Positions 38,368 through 49,224 of a DNA stretch of 64,000 nucleotides are shown piece by piece. Numbering within the stretch: the stretch's first letter is position 1; each line of letters starts with the position of its first letter. Under the pieces are notes generated by a model. It worked only from the letters and a program-made list of their open reading frames with translations, was not told the origin of the DNA and ran no database searches. This stretch comes from Rhodospirillales bacterium URHD0017 (lineage in GTDB: Bacteria > Pseudomonadota > Alphaproteobacteria > Reyranellales > Reyranellaceae): assembly GCA_900110395.1 (NCBI GenBank), contig FODP01000023.1, positions 42,132 through 106,131 on the forward strand, read 5' to 3'. The translations under genes were made by a program, and so were the position numbers.

Positions 38368-39375
38368 ATGGATTGCACACCGCGTCTCCAGCCCCTCGAC
38401 ATCGGTCCCGTCCGGATCGACGACCCCGTCATCCTGGCTCCCATGTCGGGCGTGACCGACATGCCATTCCGCCAGATGGTGAAGCGGGGCGGGGCGGGCC
38501 TCGTCGTGTCCGAGATGATCGCCTCGGCGGCGATGGTACGCGAGAACCGCAAGACGCTGCTGATGGCCAAAAACTCGCCGGAAGAGTTCCCGATGTCGGT
38601 CCAGCTTGCCGGCTGCGAACCCGAGGTCATGGCCGATGCCGCCAGGCTGAACGAGGACCGCGGCGCCGCCATCATCGACATCAACTTCGGCTGTCCGGTG
38701 AAGAAGGTCGTGAACGGTCATGCTGGCTCGTCGCTGATGCGCGATGAGGTCCATGCCGCGAAGATCCTCGCAGCCACGGTCAAGGCGGTGAAGCTGCCGG
38801 TGACCTTGAAGATGCGCACGGGCTGGGATTCGAACAACCGCAACGCGCCCAACCTCGCGCGGATCGCCGAGGAGTGCGGCATCAGGCTGCTGACCGTGCA
38901 CGGCCGCACGCGCTGCCAGTTCTATGATGGTCACGCCGATTGGGCGTTCGTCGCCAATGTGAAGGTGACGACCAGGCTGCCGGTGATCGTGAACGGCGAC
39001 ATCAACACCCTCGACGACGTCGACACTGCACTCGAGCAGTCGGGCGCCGACGGCGTGATGATCGGGCGCGGCGCGTATGGCCGGCCGTGGTTCCTGAACC
39101 AGGCGATCCATTATCTGCGTACCGGCGAGCGGCTTCCCGATCCGTCGCTGGCCGAGCAATACGCCATCGTGCGCGCGCACTTCGAAGCGATGCTGTCGCA
39201 TTACGGCCAGGAGACGGGCGTGCGCATGGCCCGCAAGCATATGGGCTGGTATTCCAAGGGCCTGCCGGCATCGGCCGAGTTCCGCGCCGCCGTGAACCGC
39301 GAGACCGAGCCCGCCAAGGTGCGCGCCCTGCTGGCCGCGTTCTTCCTGCCCAATCTTGAGCGGCAGGCTGCCTAG
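38368..39375 (+). CDS. dusB: tRNA-dihydrouridine synthase (DusB/NifR3)
   Basis: 335 residues, FMN enzyme that reduces uridine in tRNA. LAPMSGVTDMPFRQM is the N-terminal pattern, NFGCPVKKVVNGHAGSSLM holds the catalytic Cys, and MRTGWD and VHGRTRCQFY are conserved. It leads the ntrBC operon, as nifR3 does in alphaproteobacteria. It starts at 38368 after a promoter-like region with a palindrome. Confidence 0.93.
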   Translation: MDCTPRLQPLDIGPVRIDDPVILAPMSGVTDMPFRQMVKRGGAGLVVSEMIASAAMVRENRKTLLMAKNSPEEFPMSVQLAGCEPEVMADAARLNEDRGAAIIDINFGCPVKKVVNGHAGSSLMRDEVHAAKILAATVKAVKLPVTLKMRTGWDSNNRNAPNLARIAEECGIRLLTVHGRTRCQFYDGHADWAFVANVKVTTRLPVIVNGDINTLDDVDTALEQSGADGVMIGRGAYGRPWFLNQAIHYLRTGERLPDPSLAEQYAIVRAHFEAMLSHYGQETGVRMARKHMGWYSKGLPASAEFRAAVNRETEPAKVRALLAAFFLPNLERQAA

Positions 39376-39376
39376 G

Positions 39377-40485
39377 ATGGCGGTGCAGCCCCTCAAGCGC
39401 GCGACCGCGACCAGCGATCAATTCCCGACAGCGCTGCTCGATTCGCTGTCGGAGGCGATCATCGTCGTCGATGCGCGCGGGCTGATCCACTACGCGAACC
39501 TGTCGGCCGAGCAGTTCTTCGGTGTCGGCCGCACGCGCCTGGTCGGCCATCCGCTCGACGAGTTCGTACCCGAGGACACGCCGCTCTTTTCTCTGCTCGA
39601 GCAGGTGCTGACGACGGGCGGCGCGGTCGCCGAGAACGGCGTCACGCTCGCCTCGCCGCGTATCGGCAACCGCTTCTGCGCGCTGCGCCTCGCGCCGATC
39701 GTCGACAGCGACGGCCTGGTCGCGGTGTCGCTGGTCGAGCAGACCATCGCCCGCAACATCGACCGCCAGATGTCGCATCGCAGCGCTGCCCGCTCGGTGA
39801 GCGCGCTCGCCGCCATGCTGGCGCACGAAGTGAAGAACCCACTGTCGGGCATCCGCGGCGCCGCCCAGCTCCTCGAGCAGTCGGTGCCCGATTCCGAGCG
39901 CGAGCTGACCGGCCTGATCTGCGAGGAGACCGACCGCATCGTCGCCCTGGTCGACCGCATGGAGGCCTTCGCCGACGGCCGGCCGATCGACCGCAGCCCG
40001 ATCAACATTCACCAGGTGCTCAACCACGTCCTGCGCATCTCCCAGAACGGCTTCGGCAAGGGCGTGCGCTTCGTCGAGAGCTATGATCCCTCGCTGCCCG
40101 ACGTGCCTGGTGACCGCGACCAGCTGATCCAGGTGTTCCTGAACCTGGTGAAAAACGCCTGCGAGGTGCCGGGCGACGGCGAGCGCGAGATCGAGTTGTC
40201 CACAGCCTACCGCCACGGCCTGCGCCTGGCCGTCCCCGGCCAGCAGGCCAAGGTCAACCTGCCGCTGGTGGTTTCGGTCCGGGACAACGGCGGTGGGGTG
40301 TCCGACGAGATTCGTGCCCACCTTTTTGACGCCTTCGTGACCAACAAGCCGACCGGAACTGGCCTGGGTCTTGCCTTGGTAGCGAAGATCATCAACGACC
40401 ACGGCGGGGCGATCGAATTCGACAGCGAGCCCGGCCGCACAACTTTTAGGGTTATGTTGCCGTTGCAGTCCCTCCAGGCCCATTC

Positions 40486-40489
<4 letters not shown>
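39377..40489 (+). CDS. ntrB: Nitrogen-regulation sensor kinase NtrB
   Basis: 370 residues. N-terminal PAS domain (about 20-125), HisKA with the phosphorylated His150 in LAHEVKNPLSGI, and HATPase_c with NLVKNACEV and GTGLGLALV. It phosphorylates NtrC under nitrogen limitation; no membrane helix is present, so it is soluble. It starts one base after dusB stops and overlaps ntrC by four bases (ATGA). Confidence 0.94.
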
Positions 40490-41961
<1,472 letters not shown>

Positions 41962-41965
41962 ACAA

Positions 41966-44197
41966 GTGACAGCTGCGCTGGGCGTTCCGCGCTTGGGCGA
42001 TACGATGGCCACGGTGGCCCGCAGGCTAGGCGGTCGTGCTGCCGCCGTGTCGCTGGCCGTGCTCGCCATGCTCGCCGGCGCTGCCACCTATGCCTGGCTG
42101 GCGGGCTTTGTCCCCACCGCCTTGAGCACGCGCGGCTGGATCACCGGCCTGTTGGTTGCCGACCTGGTGATCGCCGTGGCGCTGGTCGCGCTGCTGGCCG
42201 TGCGGCTGACCCAGCTCTGGCTTGACCGCCAGCGCGGCGCGGCGGGGTCACGCCTGCACATGCGGCTGGTGCTGGTGTGCAGCCTGTTCACCATCACGCC
42301 GACGCTGATCGTGACCATCATCCTGTCGTTGCTCGTCATCAACCTCACCGACTTCGTGGTGAAACCGGCCAAGGCCTCGTACGAGGCCGCGCGAGCGATC
42401 GGCGAGCCGGTGCGACGCGCCCGGGAAGAAGAGATCTTGCGCGACATCGGCGCCATCTCGTCCTCGCTGCAGGCGATGGGCATCGATGCCGTGCGTGACG
42501 AGAAGGCGACGAGCGGCCTGCTGGAGCGCCTGATCGATGGTCGTCCGATCATCGAGGCGATCGTCATCGATGCGGACAAAGGTGTGCTCGAGCGCGCTGT
42601 GGCACCCAACGCCGAGGGTCTCAAGGACCCGGTACCATCGGCGCAGGCGCTGTGGCGCTCCGTCAACACGGCCGGTCCGGTCGAGATCCAGGCGACCAAC
42701 GGCGCTTACTTCGTCATGCCGCTCTTCGTCGGCGAGCCCCTGTTCCTGGTCACAGGTCACTCCGTCGACCTGCGAGTCGTCGACTATATCAAGAGCATCG
42801 AATTCGCCGGTTCCTTCTATTCACAGATCGAGCAGGCGATGCAGCGCAGCCAGCTCTTGATCTTCGTGATCTGCGGCGCCATCGCGCTCCTGATGCTGCT
42901 GGCCGCGGTGTGGCTCGCCATCCTGTTCGCCTCGCGCCTGACCGAGCCGATCGGCGGCCTGATGGCCGCGGCCGAGCGGGTGAGGGGCGGCGACCTCGCG
43001 GCGCGCGTCGAGGAAGGACCGCTCAACGACGAGCTCGGCCAGCTCAGTCGATCGTTCAACCGCATGGCGAGCCAGATCGAGCAGCAGCGCGGCGACCTCA
43101 TAGACGCCAACAAGGAGCTCGACACCAGGCGCCGTCTGACCGACGCGGTGCTGGCCGGCGTCTCGGCCGGCGTCTTGAGCGTCGACAGCACGGGCATCAT
43201 CAGCCGCACCAACCGCTCGGCGCTGGAGCTGCTGGCCCTGCCCGAGGATGGCGTTGTCGAGCGGCCATTGATCGCCGTGATGCCGGAACTGGCGCCGCTG
43301 GTCGAGCAGGCGGCGGAACGGCCCGACCGGCTGACGCAAGGCCAGGTCGAGATCCTGCAGGGCGGTACGCGGCGCATCCTGCTGGTGCGCATCAGTGCCG
43401 CGTCGGATGCGGGCTCGGTCGTCACCTTCGACGACGTGACCGACCTGATGTCGGCGCAGCGCATGGCGGCATGGGGTGACGTGGCGCGCCGCATCGCCCA
43501 CGAGATCAAGAACCCGCTGACGCCGATCCAGCTCTCGGCCGAGCGGCTGAAGCGGCGCTACCTCAAGCAGATCAAGGATGACCCCGAGACCTTCTCGATC
43601 TGCACCGACACGATCATCCGCCAAGTCGGCGATATCGGCCGCATGGTCGACGAGTTCTCCTCGTTCGCGCGCATGCCGCGGCCGACGGTGAAACCCGAGG
43701 ATGCCAAGGAACTCTGCCAGCAGGCGCTGTTCCTGCAGCGCAACGGCAATCCCGACGTCCGCTACATCTCGACCTTGCCCGATGGCCCGGTGCCGCTGAT
43801 CTGCGACCGCCGGCAGGTGTCACAGGTCCTGACCAACATCCTCAAGAACTCGGCAGAGGCGATCGAGGGCAGGGAGGCCGCACCCGGCCAGATCCAGCCG
43901 CCGGGCGAGATCACGCTGTCGCTGCGCGATGATGACGTGACGGTACGCATCATCGTCGACGACAATGGCAAGGGCCTGCCCAAGGAAGGCCGCGAGCGGC
44001 TGACCGAACCCTATATGACCACGCGCAGCAAGGGAACCGGGCTTGGCCTCGCGATCGTCAAGAAGATCATGGAAGATCATGGCGGCTATCTCGCCCTGGA
44101 CGACCGCGAGGGTGGCGGGGCGCGTATCAGTCTGGTATTCCGGCGGGACGCGAAGGAAATCGCGTCGGTACGTTCGCACGCAACGGCCGCACAATGA
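41966..44197 (+). CDS. ntrY: Sensor kinase NtrY
   Basis: About 743 residues with three or more N-terminal membrane helices, a HAMP region (about 320-370), a PAS domain and the kinase core with His in RRIAHEIKNPLTPIQL and GTGLGLAIVKKIM. NtrY is the membrane partner of NtrX and affects nitrogen and redox responses. The GTG at 41966 is four bases after ntrC; ATG 42005 is a possible internal start giving a protein 13 residues shorter. Confidence 0.92.
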   Translation: MTAALGVPRLGDTMATVARRLGGRAAAVSLAVLAMLAGAATYAWLAGFVPTALSTRGWITGLLVADLVIAVALVALLAVRLTQLWLDRQRGAAGSRLHMRLVLVCSLFTITPTLIVTIILSLLVINLTDFVVKPAKASYEAARAIGEPVRRAREEEILRDIGAISSSLQAMGIDAVRDEKATSGLLERLIDGRPIIEAIVIDADKGVLERAVAPNAEGLKDPVPSAQALWRSVNTAGPVEIQATNGAYFVMPLFVGEPLFLVTGHSVDLRVVDYIKSIEFAGSFYSQIEQAMQRSQLLIFVICGAIALLMLLAAVWLAILFASRLTEPIGGLMAAAERVRGGDLAARVEEGPLNDELGQLSRSFNRMASQIEQQRGDLIDANKELDTRRRLTDAVLAGVSAGVLSVDSTGIISRTNRSALELLALPEDGVVERPLIAVMPELAPLVEQAAERPDRLTQGQVEILQGGTRRILLVRISAASDAGSVVTFDDVTDLMSAQRMAAWGDVARRIAHEIKNPLTPIQLSAERLKRRYLKQIKDDPETFSICTDTIIRQVGDIGRMVDEFSSFARMPRPTVKPEDAKELCQQALFLQRNGNPDVRYISTLPDGPVPLICDRRQVSQVLTNILKNSAEAIEGREAAPGQIQPPGEITLSLRDDDVTVRIIVDDNGKGLPKEGRERLTEPYMTTRSKGTGLGLAIVKKIMEDHGGYLALDDREGGGARISLVFRRDAKEIASVRSHATAAQ

Positions 44198-44231
44198 TCC
44201 GCACATAACATCGCGGACAGTTTGAAGAGTC

Positions 44232-45653
44232 ATGGGCCACGATATTCTCATCGTCGACGACGAGCGCGACATCTGCACGCTGATCGCGGGCATCCTGGAA
44301 GATGAGGGCAACACCGCCCGCCGCGCCCACAACAGCACCGAGGCCATCGACGCCGTGCGCCAACGCCGGCCGGCGCTGGTGATCCTCGACGTTTGGCTGC
44401 AGGGCAGCGAGCTCGACGGGCTACAGCTGCTGGAAGTCATCCGCCGAGAGGAGCCGCCGGTGCCGGTGGTGATGATCTCGGGCCATGGCACGATCGATAC
44501 CGCCGTGTCGGCGATCAAGACCGGCGCCTATGATTTCATCGAGAAGCCGTTCAAGGCCGACCGCCTGCTGCTGGTCGTCGATCGCGCCATCGAGGCCGAT
44601 CGGCTGCGGCGTGAGAACGTCGCCTTGCGCCGGCGTGCGGGCGGCGAGGTGACGTTCGTCGGCTCGTCGGGCGCCGCGGCCAACGTCCGCGCCCAGCTCG
44701 ACCGCGTGGCGCCGACCGGCAGCCGCGTGCTGATCACCGGCCCCTCCGGCGGCGGCAAGGAGACCGTGGCACGGCTGATCCATCAAGGTTCGAAGCGGGC
44801 CGACGGTCCGTTCGTCATCGTGAACTGCTCGGCCATGCCGGCGGAGCGGCTGGAGCTCGAGCTGTTCGGCACCGACGGCGAAGGCGGCGCGGACGCGCTG
44901 CGCGTTTCGGGCGCCTTCGAGATGGCGCATGGCGGCACCTTGCTGCTGAAGGAGGTTGCCGACCTGCCGGTGCCATTGCAGAGCCGGCTGGCCCGCGTGC
45001 TGCAGGAGCAGTCCTTCACCCGCGACGGCGGCACCACCAAGGTCGAGGTCGATGTCCGCGTGCTTGCTTCGACCGCACGCACCCTGCAAGACGAGATCGC
45101 GTCGGGCGGCTTCCGTGAGGAGCTTTTCCACCGGTTGAATGTCGTCGCCCTGCGCGTGCCGCCGCTCAGCGAGCGCCGCGAGGACATTCCCGAGGTCGCC
45201 AACGACCTGTTGCAGCGCGTCGCCGACGCCACCGGACTGCCGGCGCGGCCGATCGGCGAAGACACGTTGGCTGCTCTCCAGGGTCATGACTGGCCGGGTA
45301 ACGTCCGTCAGCTGCGTAACGTGATCGAGCGGCTCCTGATCCTGGCGCCGTCCGGCGGCGGGCCGATCCGCGCCGACGCCCTGCCCAACGACGTCAGCGA
45401 AGACGCGCCATCGGTGCTGCGCTGGGAGAAGGGCGGCGAGATCATGCAGTTGCCGCTGCGCGACGCGCGCGAGGTGTTCGAGCGCGAGTATCTGCTGGCG
45501 CAGGTGACGCGTTTTGGCGGCAACATCTCGCGCACCGCGACCTTCGTCGGCATGGAGCGCTCGGCGCTGCATCGCAAGTTGAAGTCGCTCGGCCTGCATG
45601 GCGGCGCTGCAGAGAATGGCGGCGAGGCCGCGACCGAGACCCGAGGAGCGTGA
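44232..45653 (+). CDS. ntrX: Response regulator NtrX
   Basis: 473 residues: receiver (Asp53 in LVILDVWLQG), an AAA+-like domain (Walker A GPSGGGKET at 170-178) and a Fis HTH (ISRTATFVGMERSALHRKL). The GAFTGA loop is absent, the region reading TDGEGGADALRVSGAF instead, and Walker B reads LLLKEVADL with Lys where Asp normally sits. Hence it is unlikely to work as a sigma-54 activator. Start follows GAAGAG. Confidence 0.93.
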   Translation: MGHDILIVDDERDICTLIAGILEDEGNTARRAHNSTEAIDAVRQRRPALVILDVWLQGSELDGLQLLEVIRREEPPVPVVMISGHGTIDTAVSAIKTGAYDFIEKPFKADRLLLVVDRAIEADRLRRENVALRRRAGGEVTFVGSSGAAANVRAQLDRVAPTGSRVLITGPSGGGKETVARLIHQGSKRADGPFVIVNCSAMPAERLELELFGTDGEGGADALRVSGAFEMAHGGTLLLKEVADLPVPLQSRLARVLQEQSFTRDGGTTKVEVDVRVLASTARTLQDEIASGGFREELFHRLNVVALRVPPLSERREDIPEVANDLLQRVADATGLPARPIGEDTLAALQGHDWPGNVRQLRNVIERLLILAPSGGGPIRADALPNDVSEDAPSVLRWEKGGEIMQLPLRDAREVFEREYLLAQVTRFGGNISRTATFVGMERSALHRKLKSLGLHGGAAENGGEAATETRGA

Positions 45654-45657
45654 GAGA

Positions 45658-46521
45658 ATGGCGCGTTATGCCTACGTCAATGGACGCTATGTCGATCACC
45701 GAGAGGCGAGCGTGCACGTCGAGGATCGCGGCTATCAGCTCGCTGACGGCGTCTATGAGGTCGTGGGCGTGCGCGACGGCAAGCTCATAGACGAGAAGCT
45801 GCATATCGACCGTCTCGGTCGCTCGCTGGGCGAGCTGCGCATCGCCTGGCCGGTGGCGCGGCCGACCTTGGGCTTCATCATGCGCGAGCTGATGCGCCGC
45901 AACCGCCTGCGCGACGGCCTGGTCTACATGCAGGTGACGCGTGGCGTGGCGCGCCGAGACCATGCCTTTCCGACCAAGCCGGTGAAGCCGGCGCTGGTGC
46001 TGACAACCAAGAACAGCAAGCGCGTCGAGGCCGATCCCGGTCCCGGCATTGCGATCAAAAGTCATCCCGACATCCGCTGGCAGCGTTGCGACATCAAGAC
46101 CGTGGCGTTGCTGCCCAACGTGCTGGCCAAGCAGGCGGCACGAGAGAGCGGCGCCTACGAGGCCTGGCTGATCGACGGCAAGGGCAACGTGACCGAGGGC
46201 GCCTCGACCAATGCCTGGATCGTCACCAAGGCCGGCGAGCTGGTCACCCGCGCCACCGACAACGCCATCCTGGCGGGCATCACGCGCCATACCTTGAAGG
46301 TGCTGGCGGGCGACCTGCAGCTGAAGCTGGTCGAGCGGCCCTTCACCCTGGCTGAAGCCAAGGATGCGAAAGAAGCGTTCATCACCAGCGCCACGTCGTT
46401 CGTGACGCCGGTGGTCAAAATCGACGGCGACGTGGTGGGCGATGGCAAGGTCGGCCAGACGGCGCGGCGTCTGCGCGAGGAATATGTGCGCTTCGCGGCC
46501 GACGGCGAGGCGGTTACGTGA
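45658..46521 (+). CDS. D-amino-acid transaminase (class IV aminotransferase)
   Basis: 287 residues, PLP enzyme of the D-alanine/branched-chain aminotransferase fold IV. VEDRGYQLADGVYEVV and the Schiff-base Lys in LLPNVLAKQAARESGAYEAW are clear, and the EGASTNAWIV loop is present. It likely interconverts D-alanine and D-glutamate for peptidoglycan, though branched-chain substrates cannot be ruled out. It begins four bases after ntrX, with GAGGAGCG upstream. Confidence 0.9.
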   Translation: MARYAYVNGRYVDHREASVHVEDRGYQLADGVYEVVGVRDGKLIDEKLHIDRLGRSLGELRIAWPVARPTLGFIMRELMRRNRLRDGLVYMQVTRGVARRDHAFPTKPVKPALVLTTKNSKRVEADPGPGIAIKSHPDIRWQRCDIKTVALLPNVLAKQAARESGAYEAWLIDGKGNVTEGASTNAWIVTKAGELVTRATDNAILAGITRHTLKVLAGDLQLKLVERPFTLAEAKDAKEAFITSATSFVTPVVKIDGDVVGDGKVGQTARRLREEYVRFAADGEAVT

Positions 46522-47174
46522 GCCGACCGGCGACGCTGAAGCCGCCGCGCGCCATCCTGTTCGATTGGGACAACACGCTGGTCGATACCTGGCCGACCAT
46601 CGTCGAGTGCTATCACGATACGTTCACAGCCCTCGGCCAGACGCCCTGGACGGCGCAAGAGGTACGTGATCGTGCGCACGGCTCGCTGCGCGACGCTTTT
46701 CCCGCGCTGTTCGGCGCGCGCGCGGGCGAAGCCGAAAAAGTGTTCTACGAGACCTTCCTTCGCATCCATCTCGAGCGCCTGACGCCGTTGCCGGGAGCGG
46801 AGGAGCTTCTGGCCCGCTGCAACGATCTCGGCTGCTACGTCGCGGTGGTGAGCAACAAGGTCGGCAACAACCTCCGGGCCGAACTGGCCCATCTCGGCTG
46901 GCAGCGCTGGATAAGGCGGGCCGTGGGTGCGCGCGATTGCCTGCGCGACAAACCCGCACCCGATCCCATCCTCAAGGCCCTCGACGGCACGGGAATTGCC
47001 CCGGACGAGACGGTCTGGATGGTCGGCGACACCCCGGCGGATTTGAAATGCGCCCATGCAGCCGGCTGTTTGCCGGTCCTGGTGGGCGGCGCCGAGGAGC
47101 TGACGGGCCTGCTGCTGGACCATCCGCCGCGGCTCCGAGCACGGAATTGTAATCACCTGGTGGCATTGCTTTGA
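46518..47174 (+). CDS. HAD-superfamily hydrolase
   Basis: 218 residues with the HAD motifs: DWDNTLVDT (nucleophile Asp), SNK motif II, the conserved Lys in RDKPAPDP and VGDTPADLKCA. The family includes phosphoglycolate phosphatases, but the substrate is unknown. It starts with GTG overlapping the aminotransferase stop by four bases, so it is translationally coupled. Upstream of hfq, whose promoter overlaps its 3' end. Confidence 0.88.
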   Translation: MSRPATLKPPRAILFDWDNTLVDTWPTIVECYHDTFTALGQTPWTAQEVRDRAHGSLRDAFPALFGARAGEAEKVFYETFLRIHLERLTPLPGAEELLARCNDLGCYVAVVSNKVGNNLRAELAHLGWQRWIRRAVGARDCLRDKPAPDPILKALDGTGIAPDETVWMVGDTPADLKCAHAAGCLPVLVGGAEELTGLLLDHPPRLRARNCNHLVALL

Positions 47175-47256
47175 CCTGATCGTCCCCTATATTTGAACCT
47201 AACTCGGTAGCGGGTAGAGACCCGCGCCTTTCCAACGGCTGCCCAAAAAGCAGCCG
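47166..47256 (+). promoter_or_regulatory. hfq promoter and leader with two hairpins
   Basis: A possible promoter has TTGCTT (47166-47171), a 16-base spacer and TATATT (47188-47193). Downstream the leader can form GCGGG-TAGAGA-CCCGC (47210-47225) and CGGCTGC-CCAAAAA-GCAGCCG (47236-47256) just before the ribosome site AGAGG. Hfq mRNAs are often autoregulated at the leader, but that is inference here. Confidence 0.45.
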
Positions 47257-47279
47257 ACGCCCAGCAAGAGGCCAAGAAC

Positions 47280-47528
47280 ATGAGTGAAAAAGCACAGAAC
47301 GTTCAGGACGTCTTCCTGAACCACCTGCGCAAGAACAAGACACCCGTCACGATCTTCCTCGTGAATGGCGTGAAACTGCAGGGCATCGTTACCTGGTTCG
47401 ACAATTTCTCGGTGCTGCTGCGCCGCGACGGCCATTCGCAGCTTGTCTACAAGCACGCGATATCGACCATCATGCCGGTCACGCCGGTGCAGCTGTTCGA
47501 CGGCGACAAGGCCGACGCAGCGGGTTGA
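47280..47528 (+). CDS. hfq: RNA chaperone Hfq
   Basis: 82 residues, a typical alphaproteobacterial Hfq. The Sm1 motif NVQDVFLNHLRKNK and Sm2 region VYKHAISTIMPV are intact. It forms a hexamer that helps small RNAs pair with mRNAs. AGAGG sits before the ATG. hflX begins one base after the stop. Confidence 0.97.
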   Translation: MSEKAQNVQDVFLNHLRKNKTPVTIFLVNGVKLQGIVTWFDNFSVLLRRDGHSQLVYKHAISTIMPVTPVQLFDGDKADAAG

Positions 47529-47529
47529 T

Positions 47530-48879
47530 TTGAGCGAAAACCACGAGCTGAACGGACACCAGAGGCGCAAGCGCAAGACCGAGGACACCGCCCGGCCGCG
47601 GACGGTCGCGGCCGTGCTGTCGCCTTATGCGCAAGGTGTGCACCGTGAGGAGCGTGATCGCGACGCCAAGCTCGATGAGGCGGTCGGGCTCGCCCGGGCG
47701 ATCGATCTCGATGTGCGCCTGGCCGAGACGGTGCCGCTGCGCCGCGTCACGCCCGCCACGCTGATCGGCAAGGGCGTAGTCGAGCGCGTGAAGGCCAACG
47801 TGGAGGAGCAGGGGATCGGGCTGGTCGTCGTCGACGATCGGCTGACGCCCGTGCAGCAGCGCAATCTCGAGAAGGCGCTGGAGGCCAAGGTCATCGACCG
47901 CACCGGCCTCATCCTGGAGATCTTCGGCGCGCGCGCCCGCACGCATGAAGGCCGCCTGCAGGTCGAGTTGGCAGCGCTCGATTATCAGCGCGGCCGCCTG
48001 GTGCGGTCATGGACCCACTTGGAACGCCAGCGCGGCGGCTTCGGCTTCCTGGGCGGCCCCGGCGAATCGCAGATCGAAATCGACCGCCGCCTGATCGGCG
48101 AGCGCATCGTCCGCATCAAGCGTGACCTCGAAGGCGTGCGCCGCACGCGCGCCGTCAACCGCGCCGGCCGCCGCAAGGCACGCCTGCCGACGGTGGCGCT
48201 GGTCGGCTACACCAACGCCGGCAAATCGACCCTGTTCAATCGGCTGAGCGGCGCCACCGTGATGGCCAAGGACCTGCTGTTCGCCACGCTAGATCCCACC
48301 ATGCGGTCGATCAAGCTGCCCAACGGCAAGCCCTGCGTGATCTCCGACACGGTCGGCTTCGTCTCCGACCTGCCGACCCACCTGGTCGAGGCCTTTCGCG
48401 CCACGCTTGAGGAGGTGCTGGAGGCCGACCTGATCGTGCATGTCCGCGACATCGCCCATCCCGACAGCGAGCAGCAGCGCGCCGATGTCGAGGCCGTGCT
48501 GCACGACCTCGGCGTGATCGAGGAAGGGGGAGGGCGGCTGATCATCGAGGCGCTGAACAAGATCGACATGCTGCCGGCCGACGTCCGCGGGCGGCTGGAG
48601 ACCCGGTCGCATACCGGCGCCGAGCGGGCACGGCAGTACCCGGTCTCGGCCATGACCGGGGAGGGAGTCGACCAGCTCCTCGAAGCGATCGGCGCTTTCC
48701 TCGGCCGCGCCGGCGAGGCGCGCGAGGTCGAAGTGCCGCTTAGCGACGGCGCCACGATCGCCTGGCTCTACCGCCACGGCGAGGTCAGAAGCCGCCACGA
48801 TGACGGCGAGACCGCGCGACTGACGGTCGCGCTGGACGCTGCCGCCTCAGCGCAATTCGAACGCAGGCTGGCGCGTTGA
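47530..48879 (+). CDS. hflX: GTPase HflX
   Basis: 449 residues, ribosome-binding GTPase. The N-terminal HflX domain (about 1-190, ERQRGGFGFLGGPGESQIEID) is followed by a GTPase domain with G1 GYTNAGKST, DTVGF and NKID. The best start is TTG 47530, two bases past the hfq stop codon; no in-frame ATG is near. The stop overlaps the groES promoter. Confidence 0.93.
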   Translation: MSENHELNGHQRRKRKTEDTARPRTVAAVLSPYAQGVHREERDRDAKLDEAVGLARAIDLDVRLAETVPLRRVTPATLIGKGVVERVKANVEEQGIGLVVVDDRLTPVQQRNLEKALEAKVIDRTGLILEIFGARARTHEGRLQVELAALDYQRGRLVRSWTHLERQRGGFGFLGGPGESQIEIDRRLIGERIVRIKRDLEGVRRTRAVNRAGRRKARLPTVALVGYTNAGKSTLFNRLSGATVMAKDLLFATLDPTMRSIKLPNGKPCVISDTVGFVSDLPTHLVEAFRATLEEVLEADLIVHVRDIAHPDSEQQRADVEAVLHDLGVIEEGGGRLIIEALNKIDMLPADVRGRLETRSHTGAERARQYPVSAMTGEGVDQLLEAIGAFLGRAGEAREVEVPLSDGATIAWLYRHGEVRSRHDDGETARLTVALDAAASAQFERRLAR

Positions 48880-48905
48880 CACTGGGCGTCCCAGATACCT
48901 ATAAG
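48876..48905 (+). promoter_or_regulatory. Near-consensus sigma-70-type promoter for groES
   Basis: TTGACA (48876-48881), an 18-base spacer and TATAAG (48900-48905) lie before the groES ribosome site. The spacer holds CTGGG-CGT-CCCAG, a small palindrome that could bind a regulator. No CIRCE element (HrcA site) is visible. Confidence 0.55.
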
Positions 48906-48932
48906 CGGCCCCATTCAGACGAAGGAAAGACC

Positions 48933-49220
48933 ATGAAATTCAAGCCCTTGCACGATCGGCTGCTGCTGAAGCCACTGTCCGCCGAGACCAAGACCAAGGC
49001 CGGAATCATCATTCCCGACACCGCCCAGGAGAAGCCCATGCAGGGCGAGGTCGTGGCGGTCGGGAAGGGCAAGCGGCTGGAGGACGGCCGCCTGCAGTCG
49101 CTCGACGTCAAGGTCGGCGACAAGGTGATCTACGGCAAGTGGTCGGGCACCGAGGTCAAGCTCGGCGGCGTCGAGCACGTGATCCTGAAGGAAGAGGACC
49201 TCTTCGGCGTCCTCGGCTGA
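48933..49220 (+). CDS. groES: Co-chaperonin GroES
   Basis: 95 residues, standard GroES length. FKPLHDRLLLKPLSAETKTKAG, the mobile-loop GIIIPDTAQEK and VKVGDKVIYGKWSGTEVK are typical. The ATG at 48933 follows GAAGGAAAG. No groEL follows: an inositol-phosphatase-family gene comes next, so this copy is separated from its usual partner. A second groESL locus elsewhere in the genome is likely but not visible. Confidence 0.94.
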   Translation: MKFKPLHDRLLLKPLSAETKTKAGIIIPDTAQEKPMQGEVVAVGKGKRLEDGRLQSLDVKVGDKVIYGKWSGTEVKLGGVEHVILKEEDLFGVLG

Positions 49221-49224
49221 CGAC

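Noticed and set aside
48876..48932. CIRCE element controlling groES
   Set aside because: The TTAGCACTC-N9-GAGTGCTAA motif is absent from the whole gap.
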